Positions 36,501 through 51,500 of a stretch of 64,000 nt of DNA are shown in pieces. Location of the stretch: NCBI RefSeq assembly GCF_964355755.1, contig NC_092677.1:23218101-23282100 (forward strand), written 5' to 3'. Below the pieces are notes generated by a model. It ran no database searches. It worked only from the letters and a program-made list of their open reading frames with translations, and was not told the DNA's origin. Each line of letters begins with the position of its first letter. Position 1 is the first letter of the stretch. A program made the translations under genes and the position numbers. Source of the DNA: Antedon mediterranea (Eukaryota; Echinodermata; Crinoidea; Comatulida; Antedonidae).

Positions 36501-39500
36501 AAAGAGGCATAAAAACTGTTATAATCAGGCTCTAGGGACAACTTTTTTTTGGGTGAATAATATTACGATAGTGAAAAGTGTTTGAGGAAAAGAACTGTCA
36601 TAATAACATAATACCATTTAGTTAAACTAAATTTTGTTATCTATTTTACCTTTATTTCAAATATTCAAATTTTTTTGGTAATTGATTTGATAATCATTAG
36701 TTGGTTGTGTAATGATATCAATATTATTCTGATAGAGTAGCAAATGCTTACGCTATTCCGAGCCATTCTGAGGTGAAGTTAAATTGTGACCAGGCAGCTA
36801 AAAATTGCTCAATGGAAAATGGACGAAAAATGGTTCATGGTTATCAAGACCAGAATCAATTGGGATATTTGAAATCGTTTTTAAGATCATTTGTTTGTTT
36901 TTTCTGTTTTTTTATTGCAGAGCCATTTCTAAGGCAACAATTCTAAATGCATTTTCCTGCTCAATAGAAATTGTTCCAATTTTGAAGGAAAGCTATGGAC
37001 TAAGAAATGGTAAAAATAATACTATTATAATAAGATTTTTATTTTAATCGGAAATGATTTGGGTATAAATGTATCAGTTTTTAGGTTTTTTCAATAAGCT
37101 TGAGCTTTAATAAAATTAATCTTTGAGAGCCTGACGTTTTTATGGTAAATGAGAGAAGTTCTTACTTAATGGAATATGAAAGCTGGATGAATGTCGTCTG
37201 GAACTTTGCGTCATGTCCATTGTCTGTTCCACTGCTTCCGCCTGCCGTACATTCTCGTCAAGAAAATCAGGCATCACAGATTTTTCAGATGAAACATTTG
37301 AATGAATCTGTAACAAACAACATTTAATATTTTAGTGCATATCAACTCTTGGCAGACAAGTATGGTTTCCAAAGGAGAATGAAATAAAGAGGTTGGAATC
37401 CTGTTGGCAAGTCAAAGCCATTACACAATCGAAAAAAAGAATCTTAACAAACACCTTAGTAGGCCATTTATTGCTGAATAGGTTTTCAACTCCAGCTCTA
37501 TGATGTAGTAGAGGAGGATCCCATGTATGCATGTATATATATATTTATTTTTTATATCTTTGGTAATTTTGTATTTTTATAGTTTATTTTGTATTTTCTC
37601 TTGTATTGTTTGAGGGTCGCTAATGATCAGCTGATGCTGGATGGACCACCCTCATTAAATATTGTTCAAATGAAAATAAAATAAAAATAAAATGAATATG
37701 CAAATACAATAGAATAAAGGGTTAGTGGCAGGTAAAAAAATACACTGTCCCTGTTAGTTTCACACATCACAGGAAAGTGTTCTCTTAATAGAGCTGTCTT
37801 CTGAATTGTGGTACCTCAAAGGAGGGGATCTAACGTATTTAAGTATGTACTTTAAGATAACACTACAATTAAACTAAATTGACAATAATTATTCATAAAA
37901 GCAAACCAGGCAAAATATTCATAAAGTTTATCTGAAGACGTTGGATAGATAGATAATCCAATTTAATGTATTTAATTAATTTATTTTATATAGAAATCTA
38001 TTATGTACAACATGAGACATAAAGGTATGTTTAATCATTATAATAAATGAACAGTATCAACATAAATAATTATATTTTTAGTCAAAGAAAGTGAATGTGT
38101 GTCAACAGCGAAGGTTATATGATTACATGGTTGAGTAAATTGGGAAAAACTTGTGTTTTAGTATAAGTGGCAATAGTAACAGTCTTAATAGCTAAAGTAG
38201 TTCTACGAAAGTCAGTAGGCATTAAACTAAGTAGAGCAGCCATGTGGCTCAGGTGATTCAAATAATCATTATCCAATCAAAGGTCAAGAAATGGCAGCCA
38301 TGACGCTATCTTTAAAAGAAAATAGCCATTGCTAATAGTACTGTAGGCCTAGAACAGAAATTGACAAACGCTGTTTATCAAACAAACAAGCAAAACAGAT
38401 TTAGCAATATCTTTCTATACTTTAAAATAGTAAAAAACCAAAGTTTGTAATTGTTTTTCTTACATCTTTTAGGCTACCATTCTTTTGGTGTGATATAGCC
38501 AATGCCATTGATAATCTGTGCACCCTCTGGTATATCTCGTGACCATGCGTCGTAACAAATGTGAATAAACCTTCTCCTGTGTGACAGTTTCTAAAAATAG
38601 ATAAATACTGAATATATAAGTATATAACATGGTGGTTAAACATGGGAAAGTGCGAAAGTAATAAAACAATATGTATAGTTTAGTCTAGTTTCCCCATTAC
38701 CTAGGGGATTGTAGGGGTGTAGCAGATGTAGCTTGTGTTTTTCAAATTTTGAAGATCCAATATCATTAAAAAAAATAAAATAAACATAAATTAGTGGATA
38801 AAATATAATTGTTTATATGAATAAAATGGGTGATTTGATCTCTGTTGAGTGCGAATTCATTTTAGAACTAGTTGAGGGTGTCAAATAGTCCAATTTGATT
38901 CCATACAAGCATGTATGGTGTAATGGTCAAGCAGAAGATTCCAGGTTCAAATCTTGGATGGGGTGGCTTTTTCTCATTACAATTTCCTCACTTTCATACA
39001 GTAGTTGAAAATTAGCTGGCGAGTTTGGAATTTCTTTTATATCTGTCATAATTCATATGATAACAATATTATAATAAGACATTTATTATGTCAACAGTAT
39101 ATATTCATACCTGCTGGATTCAAGTAGGAACCTTTGGTTATCTTTGCCATATCTTCGTAATGAGTACAGTGGCCATGTGACTAGCTTTAATTTAGGATTA
39201 ATGACATCCCACAAGTTGACGCTATCCTCCGTTACCTGCAAAGTGCATTCTCCTGAAACCGACAGGTGAGATGACGGTTGCAAAAACACATGAAAGCGCT
39301 CTGTAATAAAAATAGAAAATATAAATTGTCATTATAAGATATTGAACCCATTAACTACGACATAAAATAATGTAATAAACAGCTAAATGGGTTTTAGATA
39401 CATTAATACGGAGGTACTTTTGAAAGCATTACTAAGATAGTTTTTAACAGTTAATGTGCGCCGAAGGATACGTAGACAGTTGACATTTGCAAAAACAGAA

Positions 39501-42500
39501 AGAAAAAAAACATGATCATTTTGAAATGTAACGTTATCTCAGTGATAGACAAGCACATTTTGTGCAAATACTTAAAAAATTAAGATGACATGACTTTTTA
39601 AATTTATCATCTGTGACAGCAGAGATTGAAAAGGGAGAACTACGCGCCACTTAGACTACTACGCAATTTGAATTGTAAACTATAAAAAAATATATGACAG
39701 AGAACATGTAACTTAAGATAAAAATCTAAATAAACGAGAGAAAAAATCATGATAAAACGTTTCAAGCTTTATTTCAACATCATCACGAATGATAACAATC
39801 TTTAGTTACTTACTATAATGAATGCATCAATTGCTTACTTTTTTTGGAGAGAACTTGTTGAGGAGTAAGATAAACTTACCATTTTTTTCACGTTGTAATC
39901 CTGATAAGAGAATGTCTGGTTCTCCTGCCAGTATTCCACAGTTCTCTGGACAAACCTCCATTGCGAAAGTCTTACACCAACTATCAGCTTCTACATCTGT
40001 ACAAAATAACAAAATCACCCATAAACATTATGCTAATTAAAGTAACAGAGACAGCGTCGTTCAAAGACCAAATAATGATAATGATTATGAACAGGCTTGA
40101 ATCACGTAATTCCTATAATGAAAACACAACAAAATGCCTAATTTGTAAATGCCAGCAGCGGTGCATTAAAGGTGCTGTTAATCTTATAAAACCATGCTTC
40201 AGGAAAATTTATTTGAATAAAAAAACATTTTTTAAAGAAATTTAAATGGATATAAATCATCTTTTATTAAACTATTTTTACAAAAGTCACTGTCAGAAAC
40301 CAACAACATGGTCTGTCAGGGAGATTGTTTTAGCTGATTTTGATAAAAATTATAAAGAGTTTAAATTTGTTTACAGTATTTTTTTCCAACTTCAATCTAA
40401 TGTCGCTAAAGGCTTTTTAGAAGAAGCATATTTGATTTTTTTTAAAGTAAATTCAAGGCAGACGATGATAAAACACTTGGAGGTATTTTGGTTTAATACA
40501 TCTTTATAGAACATTCGTACAAACTAATGTTTTTCCTACTTTCACACTAAATAATGTTTTTGCTTCATCAGAAAAACTGCCACAAGAAATCAAAATGATT
40601 AGAAACAAATGTATACAAATGTTATAATTAACAATGTGTAGAGGCAAACTGAAGAAAATTGACAAAGTCTATCAAAGAATAATGAAAAAAAAAAGTGTAC
40701 ATTACTCAAAACTCTTCTTTTCTTGAAATATTTGGCATTACTGTATATTGCAAATTTATAGGTAAAAACCTTGATCAAATAAAATCAGACTTTAAATATG
40801 CTATTTTGTAGTTTTAATAAAGTTAATCACTTTCGTAGAAAAAAAAAATGAAAAAAAAATTATGTTTTCATTTATAAAATGCCAACATAAATGGTTAAAT
40901 TCAACCAAAAACCCATTGGCTGGTAGCCAATTTGACCATTTTTTTGCTTTAAATTACAGTTTTTCAGTTTCTTTCCATCCAATTTTTGGTCAAAGTGGAT
41001 AACTATTATGTTACATTAAAATGGCATATTCAACAAAAAATGTGTTAAAATTATTTTTTCAGGGGGACAATACATCTTTAAACAAGTCTTTGGGAGTTGT
41101 GTCTTGAGAAAAACATCTTGACATCTGACAGGATTTTAATCCAGGATCGCCGGCATCAAAACCACTATAAGCTACAACCCAAATCAATTTAATTGTCTAA
41201 TCATATCTATTTATTACTTAATATATAAATGAGACTTGTATAATGATTGAAAATAAACTGGAAAAATAAACTATCGCGGATAAAGAATTTAGCACAGTAT
41301 TTTCTATTAAGATTACTACACAAAATGATATAGTATAAAATGTATTAAAGTTTGATTAATGTGGTTTTTATTGCTGGACAATGTAACTAGTTTTCTTTCT
41401 CTTTGCATAGTTGGATTAAATCTCAGCATTCCAAATGATACTAAAACAAGAGTACTTCATAACTATTGAAAATACAGTATTACAATTCAAAGGAAAAAAA
41501 TGTAAGATTTTATAGGACGGTGGACGGTGACATCATTAGCCATGCGGCAGATAACAGTGCTATCAAGTATCATTGCTCATACGTCTCCAATCACAATTTG
41601 CCATTCCACGACTGGCCAATTCATTACTTAATGCATTCATTCATTATAGGCCTAGTTTTTCTCTGTATTTTTAAGACGCATTTTAAAAGTCAGCGTATGA
41701 CCCTGAAATCTGACTACTGAATGTTGTGAATTATCGTAGTAATGAATAGTGATAGGGATTCTGGTCATATTTGCGATCCACATGTAAACAATACGATAAA
41801 GATAACAGACTTCAAGCTTGATAATAATTTTAAATATGACAGGCGTATAAAATAACACGATTGCTATTATCTAGCCAATTAGTCAGCCAATCAATCAAAT
41901 AAAACAGTGGTTTATCTAGGAGGAAAGTGGGGGATTGAGAGTGGGGGATGAAGAGTGGGGGATGAAGAGTGGGGGATGAAGAGTGGGGGATGAAGAGTGG
42001 GGGGATGAAGAGTGGGGGGATGGAGAGTGGGGGGATGAAGAGTGGGGGGATGAAGAGTGGGGGATGAAGAGTTACTGTATATTTAATGTTAAGATGCAGT
42101 CTGCACCACCTGACTTTACAAAATCATTTGCATAGAAGAAATTGTTTTCCTTTTATATTTATCATCGAAAGAAAGTTACAGGACATTGAATTTCATATAA
42201 AACATTTTAGTTTCCTCGCTTGTTTTATGTTATATATTAACAGTGCCATATACTACAGTAATGGATTGTTAATATTATCAAATTAATACTTTGTGAATTG
42301 TTTTTTTATACATACTATTGATAGTTGGTACAGTTTATAATTAAAGTTAAACGTCAAAAACTGTAAGAAAATATCACCAACTTGTTTGATATAAAGATGC
42401 AAAATCAATTCTTGGTGAAAGGTTTGATTTTGTTGGGGTTTTTTGGGGATATGTGGGGAAGAGGGTTTGAAGTTTAAATTGAATATGATTTTATCAACAT

Positions 42501-45500
42501 ACAATGTGATTGCCCATGTGACATTGTTAATATAGGCTACAAAAAATGCCACAGTGATCAAGGAAATAAACATCAAAGAAAATGTCAAAAGTAATGAGTT
42601 ACCTATACTTTAATGGCAAATCAAACATGCAGTATACATATACTATTCGCCTACATGTTTGCTACCTACTTCAATACACAGAACATGTGACATATGATTT
42701 AAACAGCATAATTTACCATTTCCTGAAGTAGAAGGTATATTAGAGTAGCTGAATAGAGTACTGTAATAAAAATGTCATTAAATGTAATTAAGACACTAAT
42801 AGCTAAAATGATAATGGATATGCTGTATAAAAACATGAAATGCACCTAATTTTTATTAGGTATTTTGTGTTTAATGTAATAATCAATATCGTGAGTAGAA
42901 GCTTAAATAATAATGAAAGCTCTCACGCACTACAGTATGTGGAAATATTAAATATGAAAACAATATGAACCTGTGGAAATTAATTGCCTTTGAATAGAGT
43001 ACCGTAAACAAATAAGGTAATAATCAAAATCGTGAAGACAAGATTAAATTATACAGGACACGAAAACTCCCACACAATGTGAAAACAGTTTCAATGCAAA
43101 AAAATCTGAGCCGATATAAATTGCATTTGAATATTGAACAAATAACTAAGATAAAATTGAGAGAAGAATATTACAATGAATATCAATGTGGATAATAAGA
43201 ACATTTTTTGAAGTGGTACACAACTTTACATATGAAGCAAAAACCAGTGTCAGATCCAGGATTTTGAAATAAGGGGGAATGTGGGGCGGGGACATGTGGG
43301 GCGGGGACAGGGCCTAAATATGATAAAATGAAGTGCTGAACAGAATTAAATCCTATGTTTCGCATTATCATTTCCAAAATTTAGGAGTGCAAACAATGCC
43401 ATAAAAACAAAAAGAAAATGAATGGATATAGAATGACTGTTAACATTTATATTAAACTCAATAATTTATCAATCATTGTTACTAATGGGATTATGATCTA
43501 GCATCATAATTTCTACACATCATAAATTCTCTTGACTGTTTTGGATAATTATTATGGTGTGTCTTTGTCTATAGACTGAGCATGAATCCAAACCTAATCA
43601 TTTATATAGCCATCAATCCATCATCCTAATCTCTTCAGTGAACAACCAATGAGAATAAGCCTCATTAAACACGGCCATGGTCAAGGCCTACGAATTCTTG
43701 CAGAAACTGGCTAATGACGTTTGCTCATAATGTTTGATTTGTACACTGTCAAACCATATGCTGTATGATGAATGTGTACAGATGAACTGCCCTCAATGTT
43801 GGAAAGTATTTCTGTCCGAATTGTTCATTTTTACTGGATATAATGCCCTCAGGTAATTATTTTAACTCTCAGTATAATAGTACTAATAATTGACTTCTTT
43901 TATTGTGATAACAAAATATCATATTAAACATTTATTTAACATTATTTTGAAAGCAATTTATTAAACTATTATTCTTAATGTTTGAAATAGTAGGTACAGC
44001 TTACAGAAAACAATTTTACTAACAAATCAATCATCGTTATTAATGTTTTCAGGTGAATATTGTCGATTAGTTCATAAAAAGAGACAAGGAACATCTGTCA
44101 GGGGTAACAAAGACCCCAAGATGTTTACAAACAACGAGACATTTGATTAAAGAGTTTATGGGCAGGTGACATTTTTTCTAAAACTAGAATGTTCACAACA
44201 TTGTCCAGGTTTACCTAAAAGCAGGTATCAATGTTTGATCGTGGTTTGATAATTTCTCGAAAATTTTTTTTCAAAGTAAATAAAATAAATAAAAATGAAC
44301 ACTTTTCTTATTTTAATTGTGGATCACCAATTCATAGTTGTATTAGAATTAAAGTTGTTCAAGGGAAGTAAGCGACTGCTGGACTGGGAGGGAAATGTCA
44401 AGAGGCAGAGTCAGTTGTGTTTCAAAGAAATAGGTTATTAGTATTAGCATACTTCATATGTATTTTAATGATATTCTTGTAATGCAAATAATTAATTTAC
44501 AATAGGTCTAGTAACTAATCAAAGTGTGTTGACTGTTTAAAGAGTGGTCAGATTGATGTCTGACAGACTGACCAACCGTCTGACAGCCTTGCAATTCCTG
44601 AATGATTTAGCTTGATCATATCAATAGTTTACATGATAATTTTAATATTTTGGACCTGTTGTATAACAAACCCATCTAGTATAGTATAAATTAAAGTTGT
44701 GAAAAGGGGTTATTTGAATCAAGAAAAAGAGTTAGGTCCTGTTTTTGCAATTTAAAAAAATGATTAATAACTGCATGAATAAATTACCCCCAATTTCTTG
44801 GCAGAGAAACAGCAAAATTGCATTGCGAAAATAATGGTTAAAAACATCAAAACGATCCCTCTGCAACTTTTAGCTTCAACCACAAATAATGTTGATTTTG
44901 TGACATAAGCAATTAGTTGTACAGTATATAATATTTTTTTACATAATGTGAACAATCTGTTAAACTTTCTAGAACATTTTAAAAACATGATTATAGAGTT
45001 CACTCATTGACACTATGCAATACTGATTAATAGAAGATATTAGCTTTCTTTCTGCCTTAGGAAGCGGTCTAACATTACTACCATAGCTATTAGCAATGGT
45101 AAATAATAGCTTTCATAAAGCAAGTCCAAGAGCCAATTGCTCTACATTTTGTGTTTAATAGAAAAATTTTCCTGCGGCATATTGATTTGTGTAATTGAGT
45201 GCATTTATATCTATCAACATGTTATATGTCTTGCTTTCATAAAAAATTCAAAATATTGATGTTTAGTCTAGAATTGTATGCTTGTTTTACACAATCTTTG
45301 TAAGTGGATCAGGTAATTGACAATTTATATACAGTGATTTGAAAATGGATTTGAGAAACATATTCATTCATAAGCGAATAGAAAACGAGAAAGAATGTAT
45401 TAAACAAAACTAGAGTTATTTGCATTTATTCCATCTAAAGTCTATCACACATAAATGAATATAATAAATTGGGTTTAATGTACTTATTCCGATGGAATGT

Positions 45501-48500
45501 AATTAGATTTAAGGGCTCCAGAGTATTATTATTATATAGGTTGAAAATGATGAAATCAGAATTAATTCTGAAGGAGAATAGTTAAATATAATGAATGTTT
45601 ATGGGTTGAATGGAGAGTTGAAAGTTGATTTTTTCAGAACCAAGTTAAATAAGGCATTTAGGTTTTCAGATGTAAAAGTTTAACCATTAAATAATAATTT
45701 TGTTTTCCTTCTGTAAATATAACTTGTTTACTATATAGTTTTTTTAATGTATTGTATTGATATTTTTAATGTTTTATATATTGTATGTGTTTTTAAGCAC
45801 CAAGGAAAACAAATTTCATGTTCGCCTGGTTGTGTTCATGACAATAAAGATTTATCTTATCTTATTGATCTTAGTTTAAACAATTCCTTAGCCTATATAT
45901 GATTTTGACATGGTTGTTACCAGGGTTACTGTAAGTATAAGTAATGTATAAATAATAAGCACCGATCTTTTGAAGACAAAACATTATCTAAGATCAAAAG
46001 TTATTTCATTCATTTCATAATTTGACAACAAATCTGAATAGTTTTTTTCTATTGATCAAAAATACAAACAATTAATTGTCTACTGGTATATTAAAATGAA
46101 ACCAAAGTATTGGTACCTGATAAGTACTAACAGGCTGTAACACAAAGTTTTTGCCAACAATAACCTATTTTTTAAACTTAATAGTTTATATGATTTAAGA
46201 TAACAAATATCTTTATTGAGTTATTTAAAACCGTACCCATCAACCCCCATGTGCACTCCATCACAATTCTTATTTACTATTTATCACTAATAAGTTCCCA
46301 AAAACACAAGCTTCGTGGTCATATAAATTATGATAATTGTAATTAATAAATTATAATTGCCAGGTTTTAGTACTCATTTTGATTGCTGTCAAGATAAGAT
46401 AAGATAAGATAACTTTTATTGATCCTCAAAAAGGAAATTCATTGCTCGTCATAATAACAAAGAAAACACTATAAAAACAAATATAGCATAAAACCATTCA
46501 TATAAAAACATCTAAAAAATTACAATATAAAATTATCTTCTTGACTTCCTGTTGTACTGGATGATACCGGAGGGAATAAAGGATTTAGCAAATCGATTTG
46601 TTTTCACACTGAGGAGCCTCAATCTACCACTTGGATTAAGTTGGTCTATGATCACTTTGTGGAGAGGATGAGAGGCATCCGACTCAATGCGTTCGAAATC
46701 TTTCTGGAGGTGTTCTAGGTGCACATCGGTAAAGGAAGGCAGTTCCAGACCAATCATTTTACCAGCCCGACGGATGAAAGTTTCAAGGCGTCCTTTATTC
46801 CCTCCGGTAACATTACCAGCCCAACAGGAGAGGCAATACGTCCAAACACTACATATAACGGATCTATAGAACGAAAGTAACATCAAATCACAGGAGTTAA
46901 ATTTATATAAAGTTCTCATACAATACATTCTGGGACTTAATTTTTTGCTGATGAAGTCTATATGGTCTCCCCAGTAACTCTGCAGATAAGAGCTAAGTAC
47001 TAGATCAAGAAATATCATCATTAATTTTAGTTTGAAGTCACATAACAAGTTGGTTTGAAATTGTTTGAAAAATGAAATTACACAGACCAACAGTGGTATT
47101 GGTAGTCTATGAATGCCGCTTACCTGTAGAAACTGACAATAGCCAATTCTCCTTGAAGAGTAAAGATATAACTCGAAAAGTAGACACCCCTCTCCACAAA
47201 TGGTATTAGTCAATGAACTATGCCTCAAGTGGTAGCCTCCCCACAAACCACCATCATCATTTCTTTTGGGCTATCTATTGTTAGTTTATCCAGGAAAGCT
47301 AGGCACAAAATAGACCAATACCTTTTCCAGAGTTATAATACATTGTGTAAAAACTACAAATTGAGGCTCGCTAAACAGACAGTACAGATCTAAACACTGA
47401 TGATAACAAAAATAATAATTGTTTTTTAAATGTAATAAAGACTTTTTTCCAATATTTGGACATTGCAAAACAGCACTAATTTACTATTTCAAGTAAATAA
47501 TTGAAGGCCTACATTACATATATTTTTAGTTTAGATTTTTATGATGTAAAAATATATTTTCATGATAAATCAAATAATTCCTATATAATAATTTGATTTA
47601 TTGTCATAACCTACATTATTTTAAACTACAATAAAAAATGACTTTAATTTGTTTTAATTGTCAAGATTCAGACAGTCAACTACAATATTAAGGAGTGTAT
47701 GTAAGGCTTGCTATATGATTGCTTAAACTTGTTTAGCCCACTGTAGTTACTGCAGTAGTAGAACAGAATTAGAAGAAGTTAATAGATTACAGTATTGACA
47801 AATGGTAAACTGGTATTTGGTAGGGTATTTTGAAACTGTAAATCTTGCTCTTTGTATTTGCATTGCTGTTCTGATATTGTAATGGGTGCACCGCCCTCGT
47901 GGCTGATAGCCACTGATTTAATAGTGTAATTTTCCAAATAAATTATTATCAGTATTAAACACAGTGTACAATTTTCAAAGTTTCTATTTATAGAAATCAG
48001 CATTTCTGTTTATTTTAAATGAAAGCATCATTATTGATAATGAGATATAATCTAATGTTGTTTTTTGTTTAGAGAATAGAATTACAGGTAGTAAATAAAA
48101 TATGTAAAATTTGTCTAAACATTGTATCCTATCACAAGGTGTATATTCATTATTTTATAATTTAGTGTATGTGTTTATTAACTTTAGCTTTATATAATTT
48201 AATTATATATTATGAAATATGCATTATTACGGGATGTGTTGCATTCCAGGACCTTCCTGCGGTTTTTTTTATTGAAAGTTATTGTAATATTCTAGAATAA
48301 GCCCATTCCTATAATAAAAAATTCAAATATGATTAATTCATTTAATTAAGTAATTTTAATAATGAATTAACATATTTGTATAATGAAACGATGACTAAGA
48401 GGTGAATGGATTAGTGAGTCACATGTCATTAACCCTATGCTAATCCTAATCAATCAACAGTAATCTGTATGGCTTTTTATGTTCCTCAACCTTAATCCTC

Positions 48501-51500
48501 AAGAGTATGGCTTACAAATCCCTCAACCTACTACAACCATCTATCATCAGCGATGCTACTTAGTTGAAATAAATGCGTATGTACGTGCAACCCTATTACG
48601 TTATACGCTTCTCTAGGCTGGATTAAGTACCGCTTTAATCTTCTCCCAAATGACAACCAAAAACCACTTTTACCATGACGATAAAGTGATTTTATTTTTA
48701 AAATATTACTTTCTATATCATATTTATATAGATTTTAAAACATCCTGTTCATATTCCATAAATTTTGAGTGAAAATTAACTCATAAATTCCAGAAAGATC
48801 GTAACATCGAAAACGTACATACATTCCTGCTCTCACCTAGGCATCCATTCCTAGATGCATCAAAAAAGAAAGTCTAACTGATGGCACACCAAACTATAGA
48901 ATGGTTCCAAGACACGACTATCTTTCAACTTTAGTTGACAGTAGATTGAATTTTTGTTGTTACGAATCGAGTATTGTAATAATATGTTGATGAATTTTAT
49001 GATGACGAGTTGACGATATATTTATATAGACATATTACACAAACATATTAAAAATAAACTGTATAGATATTATAAGGAAGAAAAGCAAAGGCATTATAGA
49101 GCAGCTTTTTCGGAATATATATACTGTAATAGCAAGTATATTAATGTTTAATTATTTTTGTACATTTTAGGAGATCTTGTCAGAGGTATCCAACTACATA
49201 ATTAAATTGGTAAAATAGTATTGGGAATAAAAATGAGGCAAATAATTTTATTTCTAAGCTAGCGTACAACGGTACAACATATATTATATTGAATTCCTTG
49301 AGTCGAATATTTATATTGGTTATGCTTATATAACTCATAAATATTATACTGGCAACAGTCATACATATTACACGAGCCGTAACTTGCATAAACACTATAA
49401 TTTATTTATTACAGATCACGTCTACAAATATCTATTAAAACGGTCTTAATATCTCAAACTGTATACATGATCAGATCCTAGTTTCTTTAGCTGTAATTTA
49501 ATCCTGTTTTTACATAAACATTCTGTTTACAACACTATCAGTAAATTTAAATTGTAGCAAGAAGAGGAAAGACATTTCTGATAGTGTTTTGTTAAGAGCC
49601 TCGAGGAGACAAACATGTTTTTTAATTAAATGTAGAAAATCTATGTTGTAGAGGACGAGTGCATCGTATCAAACACACAAGTAAAGCATTTCATGATTAC
49701 ATATACCTGTGCACAATAAAACATACAGCAAGTCATCTGTAAAATATAATAAATGAATAATAGCTAGAGATAACAATTAATGCAAAGTAATCAATTCTAA
49801 TTTATACCTGAATCGCATACGAACTGTCTGCAGGAATTATCGCTGAATGTGATTATAACGCCATGTTTCTTCACGTTTGATGGAAGCCGAGCGACCCTGA
49901 TCACATGATCCAAGATGATGATCTTGTGGTAACCACGGTGATTTGCACACCGCTCATCCATGAACTTTTCTAGTCTCTTTGGTCCAGCACTTGAGGCCTT
50001 TTTGAAAACTATCCATCTTTTTTGCCACACCTAAAATGATAATATTTTATTTATGAATTAGGTTTGATGAATTAATTATCCTCTTGGAATAATATTTATA
50101 AAAAATAAAGAAATATTTTAATATTCTACACAACAGATTTTTAATAATTAAAAGATTCTATATTGATTAACAATTGAAGTACATATATTTTGAAAATAGA
50201 TGAAATTTAAATGAATAAGAACACAAACACATACAGAGAGCAATAATCAACACAAGTTGTAAAATGAATTTAACGTGTTATGATTAGAACGATAATAATT
50301 ATCAAGGACATGACACAAATTTGATTTGTTACAAAAATCAGTCACAAATGCTTATCAAGTAATAAAAGGCAGAGGTAAACTAACACCGGAAACAAACCAA
50401 CACAAGCATAACACAACAATCCAACTTGTGTATCCTATAACTATTGTACCATATAAACAATACAACTCAAATAATTATCCGAATTATTTGTCCTAATCTG
50501 TCAAAATGAACGTGATGCCCTAAAGGCAAGTTTCCTTCCCATTTGTTCTGCTTTGGAATGTTCATTCATGCCGCATGCTGAAAAGGGAACGGGAGAAAAT
50601 TATAAGGGCTTAATATTATGGATAAATGAAGGCTAATTTGAGTTGGTTGATCAAAACTTGCGCAAATTGCTTGATTGAACCCATTCAATGCAAAATCTTG
50701 CTTGGTAGTTAATAAGCTATTAGGGGAAAATTACCTGGGAAGAATAAGCTAAGTCTTGGTTTGGGTAATTACTAGTCTCTTGATATTTTTCATTCATACA
50801 GAGTGTAATTAAGTACTCCTTTAAAGTATCTCTTTTAGGATTAATGAAGGTTGTATTATGAGAAAATGTGAGTGTATACAAAAAGCTTATATTTACTAGA
50901 ATTCACAATTACCATTTACCAAAAAAACATAGCAGGGGGAAGGAGGTATGATGAAAAATCTAATGGGATTGGAAGATTAAAAACACAAATTTATATTTAT
51001 GAATATTGGACAATAAAATTCAAAAAAATTCAATTTATGTTTATATTCACAAAAATTATAAATAAAAACGTAAAATGCAAAATTATGGAGAGCAATGGTA
51101 GAAGGATAATATAATTATTATAGTCCAAGGAAAATCAAACTGAAATTGTTACACCTCATGTGTACTTTAAACAGCCGGTAGTACATTTTTCGAGACATGT
51201 AGGGGTTACCCTGGTGTACTTCTAATAGTACACCATCACTGCAGTCACTGATCATACTAGGTCCTCTGGGAGACCGTCTTCGACTGAAGAGGTCATTGCT
51301 GCATTTTTATGCTCAAAATTAAATTTTAAAAAATCACAATTAAAAGCATTTAATTAAAATTCATTTAATAGCATCTTCCTGCTTGGCACAACTTATTAGA
51401 TATTTTGCTCTTATTTTCTTTTTTCTACAACAGCAACCTCTCCGCTAGGCCTATGGATTTCATTACTTTAAAATAGAACATTTTAATGTTCTATTTTAAA

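Larger units (their letters stand above)
31235..37165 (-). other. DOK intron 6 (5.9 kb)
   Basis: Contains a TIR element (31366-31566), an inverted family 2 copy (34400-35100), an 85-bp direct repeat (35818-35902, 36041-36125) and plain AT-rich sequence. No other gene recognised. Confidence 0.65.
39997..49807 (-). other. DOK intron 2 (9.8 kb)
   Basis: Holds family 2 copies, the G-rich minisatellite at 41921-42071, LINE 3' tail 45785-45875 and LINE fragment 46383-47246. I find no other gene. Open frames at 40246-40509 and 42283-42588 show no family signature. Confidence 0.6.

Noticed and set aside
37142-37327. Plus-strand frame of 61 codons
   Set aside because: Antisense of DOK exon 6.
38911-38965. 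tRNA gene
   Set aside because: A-box and B-box-like words are only 28 bases apart and no cloverleaf is possible.
40246-40509. Frame of 87 codons in DOK intron 2
   Set aside because: No recognised motif, no splice partners; may be a degraded repeat.
42283-42588. Minus-strand frame with hydrophobic stretches
   Set aside because: AT-rich intron sequence without family features.
43240-43310. MITE end (GTGTCAGATCCAGGATTTTG with G-rich stretch)
   Set aside because: No matching second end found nearby, so the element cannot be delimited.
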